Shown one piece after another: positions 10,183 through 19,253 of a stretch of 64,000 nucleotides of DNA (position 1 is the first letter of the stretch; each line of letters starts with the position of its first letter). The notes beneath the pieces were generated by a model. That model worked only from the letters and a program-made list of their open reading frames with translations, was not told where the DNA came from and ran no database searches. Origin of the DNA: Candidatus Gastranaerophilales bacterium (GTDB taxonomy: Bacteria; Cyanobacteriota; Vampirovibrionia; Gastranaerophilales; Gastranaerophilaceae); the NCBI GenBank assembly GCA_944326515.1, contig CALVEI010000002.1, forward strand, positions 1 through 64,000, read 5' to 3'. Made by a program: the position numbers and the translations under genes.

Positions 10183-10291
10183 TTCTTCACATTCGTTTAT
10201 GATTTTATGCTAAAAATTTACATTAAAAACTGTCTGTTATATCATTTTCGTATAAGGTTACAAGCATTAATAACAGAAAAACAGGTATAAA

Positions 10292-12079
10292 ATGGACAGT
10301 TCAAAATTAAGAAATATAGCGATAATTGCGCACGTTGACCACGGCAAAACAACGCTCGTGGATTGTATGCTAAAACAGTGCGGTGTATTTAGACAAAACG
10401 AAGTAGTTCAAGAAAGAATCCTTGACAGCAACGATCTTGAAAGAGAAAGAGGCATCACAATTCTTGCAAAGAACGTTTCTGTTCACTACAAAGGTTACAA
10501 AATCAATATCGTTGATACCCCAGGCCACGCAGACTTCGGTGGAGAAGTTGAACGTGTTTTAGGTATGGTTGACGGTGCATTACTTATTGTTGACGCTGCT
10601 GAAGGGCCTATGCCTCAAACAAGATTTGTATTACAAAAAGCTCTTGAACTTGGCATAAGAGTAATTGTCGTTATTAACAAAATCGACAAACCAGCAGCCG
10701 ACCCAGACGAAGCATTAAACAAAGTATTTGACTTGTTTACAGAACTAACAGATGACGAATACTTAATTGACTTCCCTGTAATATACTCAAGCAGCTTAAA
10801 CGGCTACGCAAAAAAAGAATTGGAAGACGAATCAACAGACATTATTCCATTGCTTGATTCTATCGTAGAAAACATAAAATCACCTGTTGCTGACGAATCT
10901 AAAGATTTGCAATTCCACGTAACTACACTTGATTACAACGAGTATGTTGGCAGAATTGCAATAGGTAGAATCGTAAACGGTTCTGTTAAATCACAAGAAC
11001 AAGTAAGTCACATACATACAGACGGAACAATAACAAGAGGAAAAATTGTTAAGTTGTTCGGTTTCGAAGATTTAGGACGTGTTGAAATAAAAGAAGCTTC
11101 AGCTGGTGACATCGTAGGTATAGCAGGTTTTCCCGACATTCAAATAGGTGAAACTATTGCTTGTCTTGAAAATCCTCAAGCTTTACCGCTTATCAAAATT
11201 GACGAACCGACATTGCAAATGAACTTTTCTGTAAATAACAGCCCATTTGCCGGTCAGGAAGGTAAATTCGTAACATCAAGACAGTTGAGAAAAAGATTGT
11301 ATCAAGAACTTGAAAAGAACGTATCTTTAAGAGTTGAAGATACTGACTCTACAGACGTATTCAAAGTTTCAGGAAGAGGCGAGCTCCACTTGAGTATTCT
11401 TATAGAAACTATGCGTCGTGAAGGATACGAGTTCCAAGTTTCTAAACCTGAAGTTATCTACAAAACAATAAATGAAGAAACTTACGAACCATACGAAGAC
11501 TTGTTGATCGATGTTCCTGAAGAAGCAGCAGGCAGCTGTATCGAAAAGCTTGCGGGCAGAAAAGGAGAAATGCTTGAAATGCAAGCAGTTGGTACTCGTT
11601 CAAAAATGAGATTCTTAATCCCTTCAAGAGGGTTAATCGGCTTCAGAGGCGAATTCATCAGAATGACTCGCGGTGAAGGTATCATGAACCATACATTTGC
11701 AGAATACAAACCTTACGCAGGCGATATTAACAGACAAAGAATGGGTTCACTTATCGCCCACGAAGATGGAGAAGCTGTTCCATACGCATTGGCTCAGTTT
11801 GAAGACAGAGGCGTATTCTTCATCGTTCCCAAAACAAGAGTTTACAGAGGAATGATAGTCGGTGAATGTAACCGTTCTCAAGACATACCTGTAAACGTTT
11901 GCAAAACTAAAAAGCTTACAAACATGAGAACAGCAACAGCTGATGTTATGGTTACATTGCAAGCACCAAGATTGTTGTCATTGGAAGAATGTCTTGAATA
12001 TATCTCTGATGATGAACTTGTTGAAGTAACACCAGAAAACATCAGAATGAGAAAATACGACCTTGTAAAATTGAGATAA
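10292..12079 (+). CDS. typA: Translational GTPase TypA/BipA
   Basis: The 595-aa protein has the translation-factor G domain at its N-terminus: [10 protein letters not shown] (P-loop), the switch region with [21 protein letters not shown] (G3) and NKIDKPAAD (G4). EF-G-like domains follow, and the BipA-specific C-terminal region ends with [11 protein letters not shown]. TypA binds 70S ribosomes near the EF-G site and helps 50S assembly and stress or low-temperature growth. An AGG ribosome site precedes the ATG and a strong terminator follows, so it is probably monocistronic. Confidence 0.96.
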   Translation: MDSSKLRNIAIIAHVDHGKTTLVDCMLKQCGVFRQNEVVQERILDSNDLERERGITILAKNVSVHYKGYKINIVDTPGHADFGGEVERVLGMVDGALLIVDAAEGPMPQTRFVLQKALELGIRVIVVINKIDKPAADPDEALNKVFDLFTELTDDEYLIDFPVIYSSSLNGYAKKELEDESTDIIPLLDSIVENIKSPVADESKDLQFHVTTLDYNEYVGRIAIGRIVNGSVKSQEQVSHIHTDGTITRGKIVKLFGFEDLGRVEIKEASAGDIVGIAGFPDIQIGETIACLENPQALPLIKIDEPTLQMNFSVNNSPFAGQEGKFVTSRQLRKRLYQELEKNVSLRVEDTDSTDVFKVSGRGELHLSILIETMRREGYEFQVSKPEVIYKTINEETYEPYEDLLIDVPEEAAGSCIEKLAGRKGEMLEMQAVGTRSKMRFLIPSRGLIGFRGEFIRMTRGEGIMNHTFAEYKPYAGDINRQRMGSLIAHEDGEAVPYALAQFEDRGVFFIVPKTRVYRGMIVGECNRSQDIPVNVCKTKKLTNMRTATADVMVTLQAPRLLSLEECLEYISDDELVEVTPENIRMRKYDLVKLR

Positions 12080-12100
12080 ATTAAAAAATAAACAATAAAT

Positions 12101-12132
12101 AAAAAGCCGTTTCTTTTTCGAAACGGCTTTTT
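12101..12132. terminator. Terminator between typA and wecB
   Basis: A 13-bp perfect stem (AAAAAGCCGTTTC with GAAACGGCTTTTT) with a 6-nt loop separates convergent typA and wecB. Flanking A and T runs make it usable from both sides. Confidence 0.92.
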
Positions 12133-12154
12133 TATATCAATTTTTCAAATCAAA

Positions 12155-13270
12155 TTATTTAAGAAAATTCTTTTTAATAATATCAACAATCCTTTGACTA
12201 GCAAGACCGTCGCCATAAGGGTTAACAGACTCTGACATTTTTTTGTATTCCTCAGGATTGTCTAAAAGATTTTGGATTTCTTCAACTATCTTTTTAGTAT
12301 CAGTACCAACAAGCTTAACAGTTCCGTACTCAACTGCTTCAGGTCTTTCTGTTGTAGTTCTCAGAACAAGAACAGGCTTACCTAAAGAAGGAGCTTCTTC
12401 CTGAACACCGCCAGAATCTGTCATAATAATATGAGACTCTTTCATCAAAGTTGAAAATGGAGCATACTCCATAGGGTCTATCAAGTGTATTCTTTCTTTG
12501 CCTTCCAAAAGTTCACGAACAGGCTTTTGTACATTAGGATTCAAATGCACTGGATAAACGACCTGAATATCTTTATTTTTTTCAACAAGTTCAAGAACAG
12601 CTTTACAGATATTTCTTATAGGCTCACCAAAATTTTCTCTTCTGTGAGAAGTTAACAATATTGTTTTAAGCTCAGGGTTAAGACCTATATAGCTTAAATC
12701 AGCTTTGTTATTCTCAACGGTATGCAACAGCGCATCAATAACAGTATTACCTGTTTTATAAATATGTTCTTGTGGAATAGCTGATTTTATAAGGTTTTGC
12801 ACGCTTGTATCAGTCGGCGCAAAGTGATAAGAACAAACTGCATCCGCAAAAACTCTGTTTATTTCTTCAGGAAAAGGATAATGTTTATCAAAAGTTCTTA
12901 ACCCAGCTTCCACATGCCCGACTGGAATTCTTGCATAAAAAGCACTCAATGCAGCAGCCATTGATGTTGTTGTATCACCGTGTACAAGAACAATATCAGG
13001 TCTGCATTCTTCAAAAACTGTTTTCATAAGCATAAGAACTTCTGCAGTGATTGTCCACAAATCTTGATTAGGCTTCATAATATTAAGGTCATAATCAGGA
13101 ATAATATTGAACAGCTTTAGCACCTGATCCAACATTTGACGATGTTGAGCAGTAACACAAACTATGCTTTTAAAAACATCGGGTTGTTTTTCCAGCTCTT
13201 TTACAAGAGGAGCCATTTTTATAGCCTCAGGGCGTGTACCAAATACTGTTAAAACTCTGATTTTTGACAT
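12155..13270 (-). CDS. wecB: UDP-N-acetylglucosamine 2-epimerase (non-hydrolysing)
   Basis: The 371-aa enzyme interconverts UDP-GlcNAc and UDP-ManNAc for surface polysaccharide synthesis. Family landmarks are FGTRPEAIKM at the N-terminus, TAQHRQMLDQV, HGDTTTSMAAA, GHVEAGLRT, TSHRRENFG and TDSGGVQEEAPSLGKP, with the GT-B fold expected throughout. The ATG at 13270 has an AAGGAT ribosome site. The upstream neighbours on this strand are a hypothetical membrane protein and gph-yihY-nrnA. Together with GlmU (left edge) and NanE-NanK (48958-50571) it points to active ManNAc metabolism. Confidence 0.95.
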   Translation of the reverse strand: MSKIRVLTVFGTRPEAIKMAPLVKELEKQPDVFKSIVCVTAQHRQMLDQVLKLFNIIPDYDLNIMKPNQDLWTITAEVLMLMKTVFEECRPDIVLVHGDTTTSMAAALSAFYARIPVGHVEAGLRTFDKHYPFPEEINRVFADAVCSYHFAPTDTSVQNLIKSAIPQEHIYKTGNTVIDALLHTVENNKADLSYIGLNPELKTILLTSHRRENFGEPIRNICKAVLELVEKNKDIQVVYPVHLNPNVQKPVRELLEGKERIHLIDPMEYAPFSTLMKESHIIMTDSGGVQEEAPSLGKPVLVLRTTTERPEAVEYGTVKLVGTDTKKIVEEIQNLLDNPEEYKKMSESVNPYGDGLASQRIVDIIKKNFLK

Positions 13271-13279
13271 AAATAAATA

Positions 13280-13309
13280 TCCTTAGCCGTAATAACTAAG
13301 GACATTATA
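13280..13309 (-). promoter_or_regulatory. Possible wecB promoter region with an inverted repeat
   Basis: On the minus strand a TATAAT -10 box (13309-13304) is followed at once by a 7-bp inverted repeat, TCCTTAG/CTAAGGA (13280-13302, loop 9). The downstream arm contains the AAGGA that serves as the wecB ribosome site. It could be an operator, or a hairpin that hides the ribosome site if transcription starts upstream. Confidence 0.4.
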
Positions 13310-13320
13310 TTGCAAACTTA

Positions 13321-14313
13321 TTATTTTGTAATCGTTTTTTCAGCGGGTAAAGTATTGGCTAACCTTATTGCTTTTTTGTCTTTTTGATTTTGGAACCAAT
13401 CTTTGACCTTGACACCACTATATACAGCAGCACCTGTAATCAATAAGGAAAGTGTATTCTTAACAGCATTCACACCCTCATTCACAGTAACCCAGGAATA
13501 AATTTCCTTATTAGCATATTTTTTTGCCATTCTAACTGACCAAACAGAAGTCTGAAGTTGCCCCAACAACATAGGCAACGCAACAAGCATAGAAAGCTTG
13601 CCAGCATTTTGCCTAATAAAGTTTGTAAATTTGTCCTTTTTAGAAAGCTGCTCACCTTGAGAAGCTGTTTTATTTCTACTGCACACACCTATAATAGCAA
13701 TAGGCAAAGTCAAAAATCTTACACCTTTAAAAAAAGGAGCTTGTTGCACATACGCTTGAGGGAAAAATTTTGAAGCTTCAGCTACTGCACTAAACGCATC
13801 AACTCCTGCAAATTTATTAGGCAACAAAAGTACCTTGGGCTTGTGCAAATACATAGCTGACGCATTTAAAGCACTATCAAAATATGTTGTATAAATAGCA
13901 AGTTGAGACAATATAGGCTGATTATATTTTACAGCAAGTTTGTTTAAAAATTTACTTATAGGGTTGAAGCCTGATTTTAATGCTTCAAAAATTTCTTGTT
14001 TCTGGGTCAGAGATTCTTCTTGTCCATATTTTAAAACTTTTATGCCTTTGCGAACCAATTTTTGAGAAGCTAATTCATCAACAATATTTGCAATTTTTGC
14101 CTGATTTTCTTTGCCCAAATCCTCTCTAATATTTGTTTTACCTTTAGCTACAAAATAATCTATAGGCTTTTTAAGTTCTGATGAAACAATACCTGCGGTT
14201 AAATAGCCGACAAAGCCACCACCAATAGAATTTTTGGTCTTAACATTAGGATTGTTATCATTTGCAACTGTCTTAGGTAATGAAACAGATGCTGCCATTT
14301 GCTGTAAAATCAT
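13321..14313 (-). CDS. Hypothetical lysine-rich membrane-associated protein (330 aa)
   Basis: I do not recognise this 330-aa protein. It has Gly-rich and hydrophobic stretches around residues 30-45, 190-215, 240-262 and 280-300, and a basic C-terminal tail, so several short membrane segments are likely. It has no signal peptide. The start ATG has an AGAGGGA ribosome site. It sits 50 bp upstream of wecB and 70 bp downstream of gph on the same strand, so it may be part of a long transcript. Its style (Lys-rich, short hydrophobic helices, no known domain) resembles the proteins at 21078, 33808, 39207 and 39798. Confidence 0.75.
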   Translation of the reverse strand: MILQQMAASVSLPKTVANDNNPNVKTKNSIGGGFVGYLTAGIVSSELKKPIDYFVAKGKTNIREDLGKENQAKIANIVDELASQKLVRKGIKVLKYGQEESLTQKQEIFEALKSGFNPISKFLNKLAVKYNQPILSQLAIYTTYFDSALNASAMYLHKPKVLLLPNKFAGVDAFSAVAEASKFFPQAYVQQAPFFKGVRFLTLPIAIIGVCSRNKTASQGEQLSKKDKFTNFIRQNAGKLSMLVALPMLLGQLQTSVWSVRMAKKYANKEIYSWVTVNEGVNAVKNTLSLLITGAAVYSGVKVKDWFQNQKDKKAIRLANTLPAEKTITK

Positions 14314-14383
14314 ATTCTTTCCCTCTTCTTATTTGCAATAAGAACCAAACACAAACTTTTTTGCTGTTTTTAATAAATTATTT

Positions 14384-15058
14384 TTACAATTTGTCAAAAA
14401 ATTCTTTAATATATTTTTCAAGCTCTTGAACACTGTCAGCAATCTTTTCTGCACCGTGAGAAACAAGAAACTCTCTGTCTTTATACCCCCAGCTTACACT
14501 TATACAAGGGATATTTGCATTCTTTGCGGTTTCTAAATCAACTTCGGAATCACCAACATAAACACAAAGTCCCTCGCAACCGAGCTGTTTTATCACAGCA
14601 AATACACTATCTGGCGCAGGTTTTTTACGCACACCAGAACTTTCTCCCACTGCTATTTTTATTTTATCCCCAAAATATTTTGCACAGAGTTCCTTTACAG
14701 CTGTATCATACTTGTTCGAAACAACAGCACATTTTATACCTCGTTTTTGCAAGTCATCAAGCAAATCCAACACACCGTCATAAGGGCGTGTTTTTTCATA
14801 CATGGTTTTAGAATAATGCTCTTTAAAAAGATTGAAACAACTTTCAAAATTTGGGTTCGCCAATCCATCAGGAATCGCCCTTTCAATCAACTTTTGTACG
14901 CCATTACCTACAAAACTTCTTATTTCCATTAATGAGCGTTCTGCGTAACCAAAATGTTTAAGCGCAAAATTTGTACTTTCATGCAAATTTTCTAACGTAT
15001 AAAGTAATGTACCGTCCAAATCAAAAATAACAGACTTTGAACAATCACGCTCTATCAT
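14384..15058 (-). CDS. gph: HAD-family phosphatase, phosphoglycolate phosphatase-like
   Basis: This 224-aa protein has all four HAD motifs: IFDLDGTLL (nucleophile Asp13 and acid Asp15), VVSNKY, the Lys in RKKPAPDSV, and VGDSEVDLETAKNA. A helical cap of subclass C1 lies between motifs I and II. The family hydrolyses small phosphomonoesters such as 2-phosphoglycolate, a product of DNA 3'-end repair; pyrophosphatase or sugar-phosphatase activity is also possible. Its ATG lies just beyond the yihY stop codon, so the two are probably cotranscribed. Confidence 0.85.
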   Translation of the reverse strand: MIERDCSKSVIFDLDGTLLYTLENLHESTNFALKHFGYAERSLMEIRSFVGNGVQKLIERAIPDGLANPNFESCFNLFKEHYSKTMYEKTRPYDGVLDLLDDLQKRGIKCAVVSNKYDTAVKELCAKYFGDKIKIAVGESSGVRKKPAPDSVFAVIKQLGCEGLCVYVGDSEVDLETAKNANIPCISVSWGYKDREFLVSHGAEKIADSVQELEKYIKEFFDKL

Positions 15059-15059
15059 T

Positions 15060-15920
15060 TTATTTATGTCCTTTTTCAGTCAATTTACGATAAGCTTGAG
15101 AATTAATTTCTCCACCGACAAGAAGCATCAAAGACGAATAATAAAGCCATACCATAAGCATTACAAAAGCACCGATTGACCCGTAAACCCTGTTATAAGT
15201 ATGCAAGTTATTGATGTACACAGAAAAACACCAAGAACCAAACATCCAGCAAAAGCAGAAAAACAAAGTTCCCGGTAACGCAGCCTTACTTTTTAACTTG
15301 TCAGACCCCTGCCAAGCAGGAAGCAAAAAGTAATTTAAATATGCGGTAAGATATAACGCAAGAAAAGCAACAAACCATCGACCAATCATAAATAACGTAA
15401 TAAACAAAGATGAAAGGTTGATAAAGTTCAAAGCAAACTGCAAAAACACTTTACCGAAAAGTATCATATTTACAATCAAAAACATAAAAAAGATATTAAC
15501 AAAAACCATAAGTATAGATATTGTTCTTGTAACAAGTAAGTTTCTATGCTCATCTATACCCAAGGCTCTATTCATACCTTTTATGATACAAAAAATTGCA
15601 TTTGAAGATAAAAACACAGTTATAACAAAACCGAATACAGCAACAATCCCACCGTGTTGAAAAATCAATACTTCATTTAAAACTTCTTTGATTAAATTGA
15701 CAGAATCTGTTGGAGCTACACTGTCTAGAAAGTGTATAATCGGCATAAATTGGGATTTTTTGCCAAGTAGTGTAAAAAAAGACATCATAAACAGCATAAA
15801 AGGGAATATTCCTATAGCAAACCAAAATCCCATCTCTGCTGCCATCCCCATAAAATCGTCAATGATAATACGGTTAATTAAATTTTTAAGATAGTTAAAT
15901 GCCTTTTCACCAAAGCTCAT
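15060..15920 (-). CDS. YihY/BrkB-family inner-membrane protein
   Basis: This membrane protein of about 286 aa has roughly six hydrophobic segments and the family motif GSIGAFVMLMVWLYYSSLML near its end, followed by GGEINSQA. The family was once called ribonuclease BN, but that activity belongs to another protein; its true role is unknown. A longer frame begins on TTG at 15971 inside nrnA. I chose ATG 15920, four nucleotides past the nrnA stop, because it begins at the usual MSFGEKAFNYL segment. It lies between nrnA and gph. Confidence 0.85.
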   Translation of the reverse strand: MSFGEKAFNYLKNLINRIIIDDFMGMAAEMGFWFAIGIFPFMLFMMSFFTLLGKKSQFMPIIHFLDSVAPTDSVNLIKEVLNEVLIFQHGGIVAVFGFVITVFLSSNAIFCIIKGMNRALGIDEHRNLLVTRTISILMVFVNIFFMFLIVNMILFGKVFLQFALNFINLSSLFITLFMIGRWFVAFLALYLTAYLNYFLLPAWQGSDKLKSKAALPGTLFFCFCWMFGSWCFSVYINNLHTYNRVYGSIGAFVMLMVWLYYSSLMLLVGGEINSQAYRKLTEKGHK

Positions 15921-15924
15921 TTTA

Positions 15925-16896
15925 TTAACCCAGTGCTTTCCTAATCTCTTCCAAAATCTTGTCTTTTGCAATTTTGAGAGGTTTTCTTATCGTACAACCT
16001 GCAGCAAAAGTGTGACCGCCGCCGTTAAAAACCTGCGCAACCTTGCTAACATCTATTGTCTTACTTCTAAGACTTACTTTAGTTGTGTTTTCATCAACTT
16101 CTTTTGCAACATAAGAAACCTCTGTTGTTCCGATTCTTCTTAATTCCTCAACAAGGCCTTCCGTATAATCATTTGAGGCGTGAAATTTTTCCATATCCTT
16201 GTTAGAGATACAAACTCCAGCAATTCTATTATTATCGGTGAAGTCAGCATTTATCATACAATGTGCGTGCAAAAGAACCATATTGCGAGGTTTTGACTCA
16301 TAACAAAAACGAGCTATCTTAGCAGGTTCCGCACCAAGCTTGATAAGTTCTGCCGATTTTAAAAGAGTATCCGCATCAGTATTGTCGTACCTAAAACCGC
16401 CTGTATCAGTCAGCAACGCTGCATATAAACCCCACGCTGTTTTTTTATCAATATTTAGATCAAGTGCTTTAAATATATCAAACAACACTTCACCGCAGGA
16501 ACAAGCATCTCCACGCACAAAATTAACAGTACCATAATTGTTATTGGTTTTGTGGTGGTCAATATTCATCTTTGTTTCAGTACGTTCATACAAGGGCAAA
16601 GAATCACCCATTCTATCTTTAGCCGCTATATCCACAGCTATTGCAAGATCATACAATTCATCTTTAACCTGCTCAGGCTTTTTAGCTTCGTCTAAGAATG
16701 GTATGAATTTATAAATTTCAGGAATAATACCGTTATAGACCATATCTACAGAATCTTTGGTATGGTCAAAATTGTTTAATATAACCTGATACAGCGCACT
16801 CATTGAACCCAGTGTATCTCCGTCAGGGTTAACGTGCGAGATAATAACTATTCTTTTTGCAGCTTGTATCGTGTCTTTAAATGATTTGAAATCCAT
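15925..16896 (-). CDS. nrnA: DHH-family phosphoesterase, NrnA-like oligoribonuclease/pAp phosphatase
   Basis: The protein has 323 aa from ATG 16896. Motifs of the DHH domain are SHVNPDGDTLGS, the Asp in AVDIAAKDRMG, NIDHHKTN and DTGGFRYDN. The C-terminal DHHA1 domain has the glycine-rich GGGHTFAAGC that binds nucleotide. NrnA degrades short RNA oligomers and dephosphorylates pAp to AMP with Mn2+. The frame extends 23 codons upstream, but that part overlaps the divergent exchanger gene, and a TATAAT box sits 6 nt before ATG 16896, so the mRNA is probably leaderless. Confidence 0.9.
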   Translation of the reverse strand: MDFKSFKDTIQAAKRIVIISHVNPDGDTLGSMSALYQVILNNFDHTKDSVDMVYNGIIPEIYKFIPFLDEAKKPEQVKDELYDLAIAVDIAAKDRMGDSLPLYERTETKMNIDHHKTNNNYGTVNFVRGDACSCGEVLFDIFKALDLNIDKKTAWGLYAALLTDTGGFRYDNTDADTLLKSAELIKLGAEPAKIARFCYESKPRNMVLLHAHCMINADFTDNNRIAGVCISNKDMEKFHASNDYTEGLVEELRRIGTTEVSYVAKEVDENTTKVSLRSKTIDVSKVAQVFNGGGHTFAAGCTIRKPLKIAKDKILEEIRKALG

Positions 16897-16902
16897 AAGA
16901 CT

Positions 16903-16908
16903 ATTATA
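16903..16908 (-). promoter_or_regulatory. -10 box for leaderless nrnA transcript
   Basis: A perfect TATAAT lies 6 nt upstream of the nrnA ATG, so transcription would begin at or next to the start codon. No ribosome site is present. Confidence 0.55.
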
Positions 16909-16943
16909 ATATAAAACTGGTAAATATAAATAGGACAAAAGAT

Positions 16944-17972
16944 ATGGAAGCAATAATTCACGCAATACTTACAATTTTAAACCTGTTTTTAATAGTAGGC
17001 TGCTGTGTAGTATTCACTAACGCAGTAGAACACATGGGTAAACTTTACAAACTAAACGAAGGGGCAGTTGGCAGTATCCTTGCAGCAGTTGGCACAGCGT
17101 TACCAGAAACAATTGTTCCTCTTGTTGCAATTTTAGGTGCATACCTTGCACATATAGATGTAAATGTAGGCAAAGAAATCGGTATTGGTGCAATTCTTGG
17201 CGCACCGTTTTTGCTTTCAACACTTGCAATGTTTGTGACAGGTTTGGCTGTTCTGATTTTTTGGAAGCTTAAAAAACGTGAACACGCAATGAATGCTCAT
17301 TATGAGGTAATGTTCAGAGATTTAAAATTCTTCTTTATAAGCTACACAATTGCTATTGCTGCAGGTTTCATTCCGTTCAAATGGGGGAAAGTATTTTGTG
17401 CTGTTGCTCTTTTTGCTTATTATTTACTTTACATTTTCAGAACACTTAACTGTGCTCATTGTGAAGGAATGGAAGGCGAAGAACTTGATGAATTACTTTT
17501 TACAAGATTTCTCAAAAAATATAACAAACTCGTTGTTTGGTTACAAATTATTGTTTCAATAGCTGCATTAATTGTATTTGCACATATGTTTGTCGGACAA
17601 ATCCAATTCTTTGCAAAACTTTTCAGTATTAATCCTCTTGTTTTAAGCTTGATACTAGCACCTATTGCTACAGAGCTCCCTGAAAAATTCAACAGTGTTT
17701 TGTGGGTAAGTCAAAGCAAAGATACTCTTGCACTTGGTAACATCACAGGAGCAATGGTTTTTCAAAGCTGTATTCCAACAGCAATTGGCATACTTTTAAC
17801 ACCTTGGGTATTTGGTATGGAATCAGTGATAAACATAATTCTTGTTTATCTATCAACAATAATACTTTTTATAAATCTGTATAGAGACAAAGCTTTCAGC
17901 CCGCACATACTAATTACTTGCGGCGCATTTTACGTAATATATTTAATCTACATTTTTTGGAAAGTAATTTAA
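16944..17972 (+). CDS. CaCA-family (Na+/Ca2+ exchanger-like) membrane antiporter
   Basis: The 342-aa protein has about ten hydrophobic helices and the two inverted alpha-repeats of the cation/Ca2+ exchanger superfamily: GSILAAVGTALPETIVPL near residue 35 and LAPIATELPEKFNSV near residue 235. The Pro-Glu pairs in these motifs line the ion site. The middle holds a charged cytoplasmic loop (about 165-190). It probably exports Ca2+ or another cation in exchange for Na+ or H+ at the inner membrane; the exact ion is not readable. The ATG has an AGGA ribosome site, and the gene diverges from nrnA across a 47-bp gap. Confidence 0.85.
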   Translation: MEAIIHAILTILNLFLIVGCCVVFTNAVEHMGKLYKLNEGAVGSILAAVGTALPETIVPLVAILGAYLAHIDVNVGKEIGIGAILGAPFLLSTLAMFVTGLAVLIFWKLKKREHAMNAHYEVMFRDLKFFFISYTIAIAAGFIPFKWGKVFCAVALFAYYLLYIFRTLNCAHCEGMEGEELDELLFTRFLKKYNKLVVWLQIIVSIAALIVFAHMFVGQIQFFAKLFSINPLVLSLILAPIATELPEKFNSVLWVSQSKDTLALGNITGAMVFQSCIPTAIGILLTPWVFGMESVINIILVYLSTIILFINLYRDKAFSPHILITCGAFYVIYLIYIFWKVI

Positions 17973-18694
17973 TGTAAGATAACTTTCCCCTGTACTTCTT
18001 TTCTCGCACCAAACGAGCTTTGAAGACTATGTAAAAGTTCTGCAGACGTATTTGCGCTGTAGAACTTTCCGTTTGTAACGAGTGCTGTACATTTTAATTG
18101 GTTATTAGCTTCAGTATCATAGATATTAAAAGCTATGACATCAATAAATATATCCTGACGAGTTTTTGTAAGCTCCATTACATAATCACAAGGACTTTCG
18201 TCACAATTTTCTCCACCGTCAGAAAGAAGAATTATTCTTTTCTTGCCTGTAACACCTGCAAAATCAGAATTAACAGCTTGTTTTAAAGAATATGTAATAG
18301 GCGTCCATCCTGTTGGCTTGAGGTTAAAAAGTGCGCTTTGTATTGCAGGACCACTGTTTTTTGTCATAGGAACAATTAAAGAACTTGCTTTGCAAGCTGC
18401 ATTAGGCAAGACAAAACCGCCTTTATGTCCATAGACTCTAAGCCCAACTCTTTTTTCTTCAGGCAATTTAGGTATAATTTCTTGCATGGTATCTAAAACC
18501 ATATTGATTTTACTTGTACCATGAAGCTTTTCACTCATGCTGTTTGAAAAATCAACAATAAAAAGAACAAATTCTTCAGCATTGTCTTTTTGTGCAGAAG
18601 CCTCGTATGGAGCAGATTTTACACCTACACTCTTTACAAAAAGCAAAAAAAGTACTATAAATATAACAAGTAGTTTACTGGATGTATTAATCAT
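17969..18694 (-). CDS. Secreted or membrane-anchored von Willebrand factor A protein
   Basis: This protein of about 241 aa begins with a hydrophobic signal or anchor (about residues 6-23) and then a VWA domain. The MIDAS metal motif is DFSNS in VLFIVDFSNSMSEKL, and LLSDGGENCDE supplies the last metal-site region. VWA domains bind a protein partner through Mg2+. A GTG nine bases upstream (18703) is an alternative start. Several cysteines suggest disulfides outside the cytoplasm. Its 3' end overlaps the convergent exchanger gene by a few bases. The partner is unknown. Confidence 0.8.
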   Translation of the reverse strand: MINTSSKLLVIFIVLFLLFVKSVGVKSAPYEASAQKDNAEEFVLFIVDFSNSMSEKLHGTSKINMVLDTMQEIIPKLPEEKRVGLRVYGHKGGFVLPNAACKASSLIVPMTKNSGPAIQSALFNLKPTGWTPITYSLKQAVNSDFAGVTGKKRIILLSDGGENCDESPCDYVMELTKTRQDIFIDVIAFNIYDTEANNQLKCTALVTNGKFYSANTSAELLHSLQSSFGARKEVQGKVILH

Positions 18695-18721
18695 AAGTGT
18701 CACATATCGGAGTTAATTGTT

Positions 18722-19249
18722 ATGTGTGCAGCAGCGCAAGCCCCTGCAAAAAGTTTTGCAAATTTACTTAGCACAAGTAAAAGTATCAAAAAATTTAAAA
18801 AGAAAATACCCCCCGTTGAGGCTATAACCCAAATTGCCGAAGCGGGTAAGAATCATCTCCCCGCAGAATTCATAAACATGGTAGAATTCATTGTTATTTA
18901 TGATGAAAAATTAAAAACACGTATGGAACAAGCTTCAGAAAGTATGTTTCAAAGGCTTTATGGCAAATCCGATAACGATATAGATAAAGCTAAACTCAAT
19001 GCTTACAATCATTACGTAAAATTTTTCATCAAAGCACCAGTTGTTTTTGCAATAACACAAAAAGCACCTTTTTCCGTAAATATAAATGATATGGTAAAAG
19101 CAATGCAAACAAGTGCAAAAGTTCACGGCCTTGAGGTTCTCGAACTTATGCCACAATTGAGTGCACACAAAGAATTTGCAGAGGTGTTGGGGTTAAAAAA
19201 ACCAGCCCAAGTATTAACAGTTTTAGCTTCTGGATACACGGAACAATAA
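18722..19249 (+). CDS. Small nitroreductase-like protein
   Basis: This 175-aa protein follows the plan of FMN nitroreductases. It opens with SKSIKKFKKKIPPVEAI, in place of the usual RRSIRKF with P and V. It continues with ITQIAEAGKNHLPAEF, then FIVIYDEK, and ends with GLEVLELMPQL, AEVLGLKKPAQVLTVLASG, like the family's closing GxPxxxxxxxLxxGY. It is shorter than most members, and some FMN contacts (the Arg-Ser-x-Arg pair) are changed to Lys, so catalysis is uncertain. The CGGAG ribosome site is 8 nt before the ATG. Confidence 0.6.
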   Translation: MCAAAQAPAKSFANLLSTSKSIKKFKKKIPPVEAITQIAEAGKNHLPAEFINMVEFIVIYDEKLKTRMEQASESMFQRLYGKSDNDIDKAKLNAYNHYVKFFIKAPVVFAITQKAPFSVNINDMVKAMQTSAKVHGLEVLELMPQLSAHKEFAEVLGLKKPAQVLTVLASGYTEQ

Positions 19250-19253
19250 TTTT

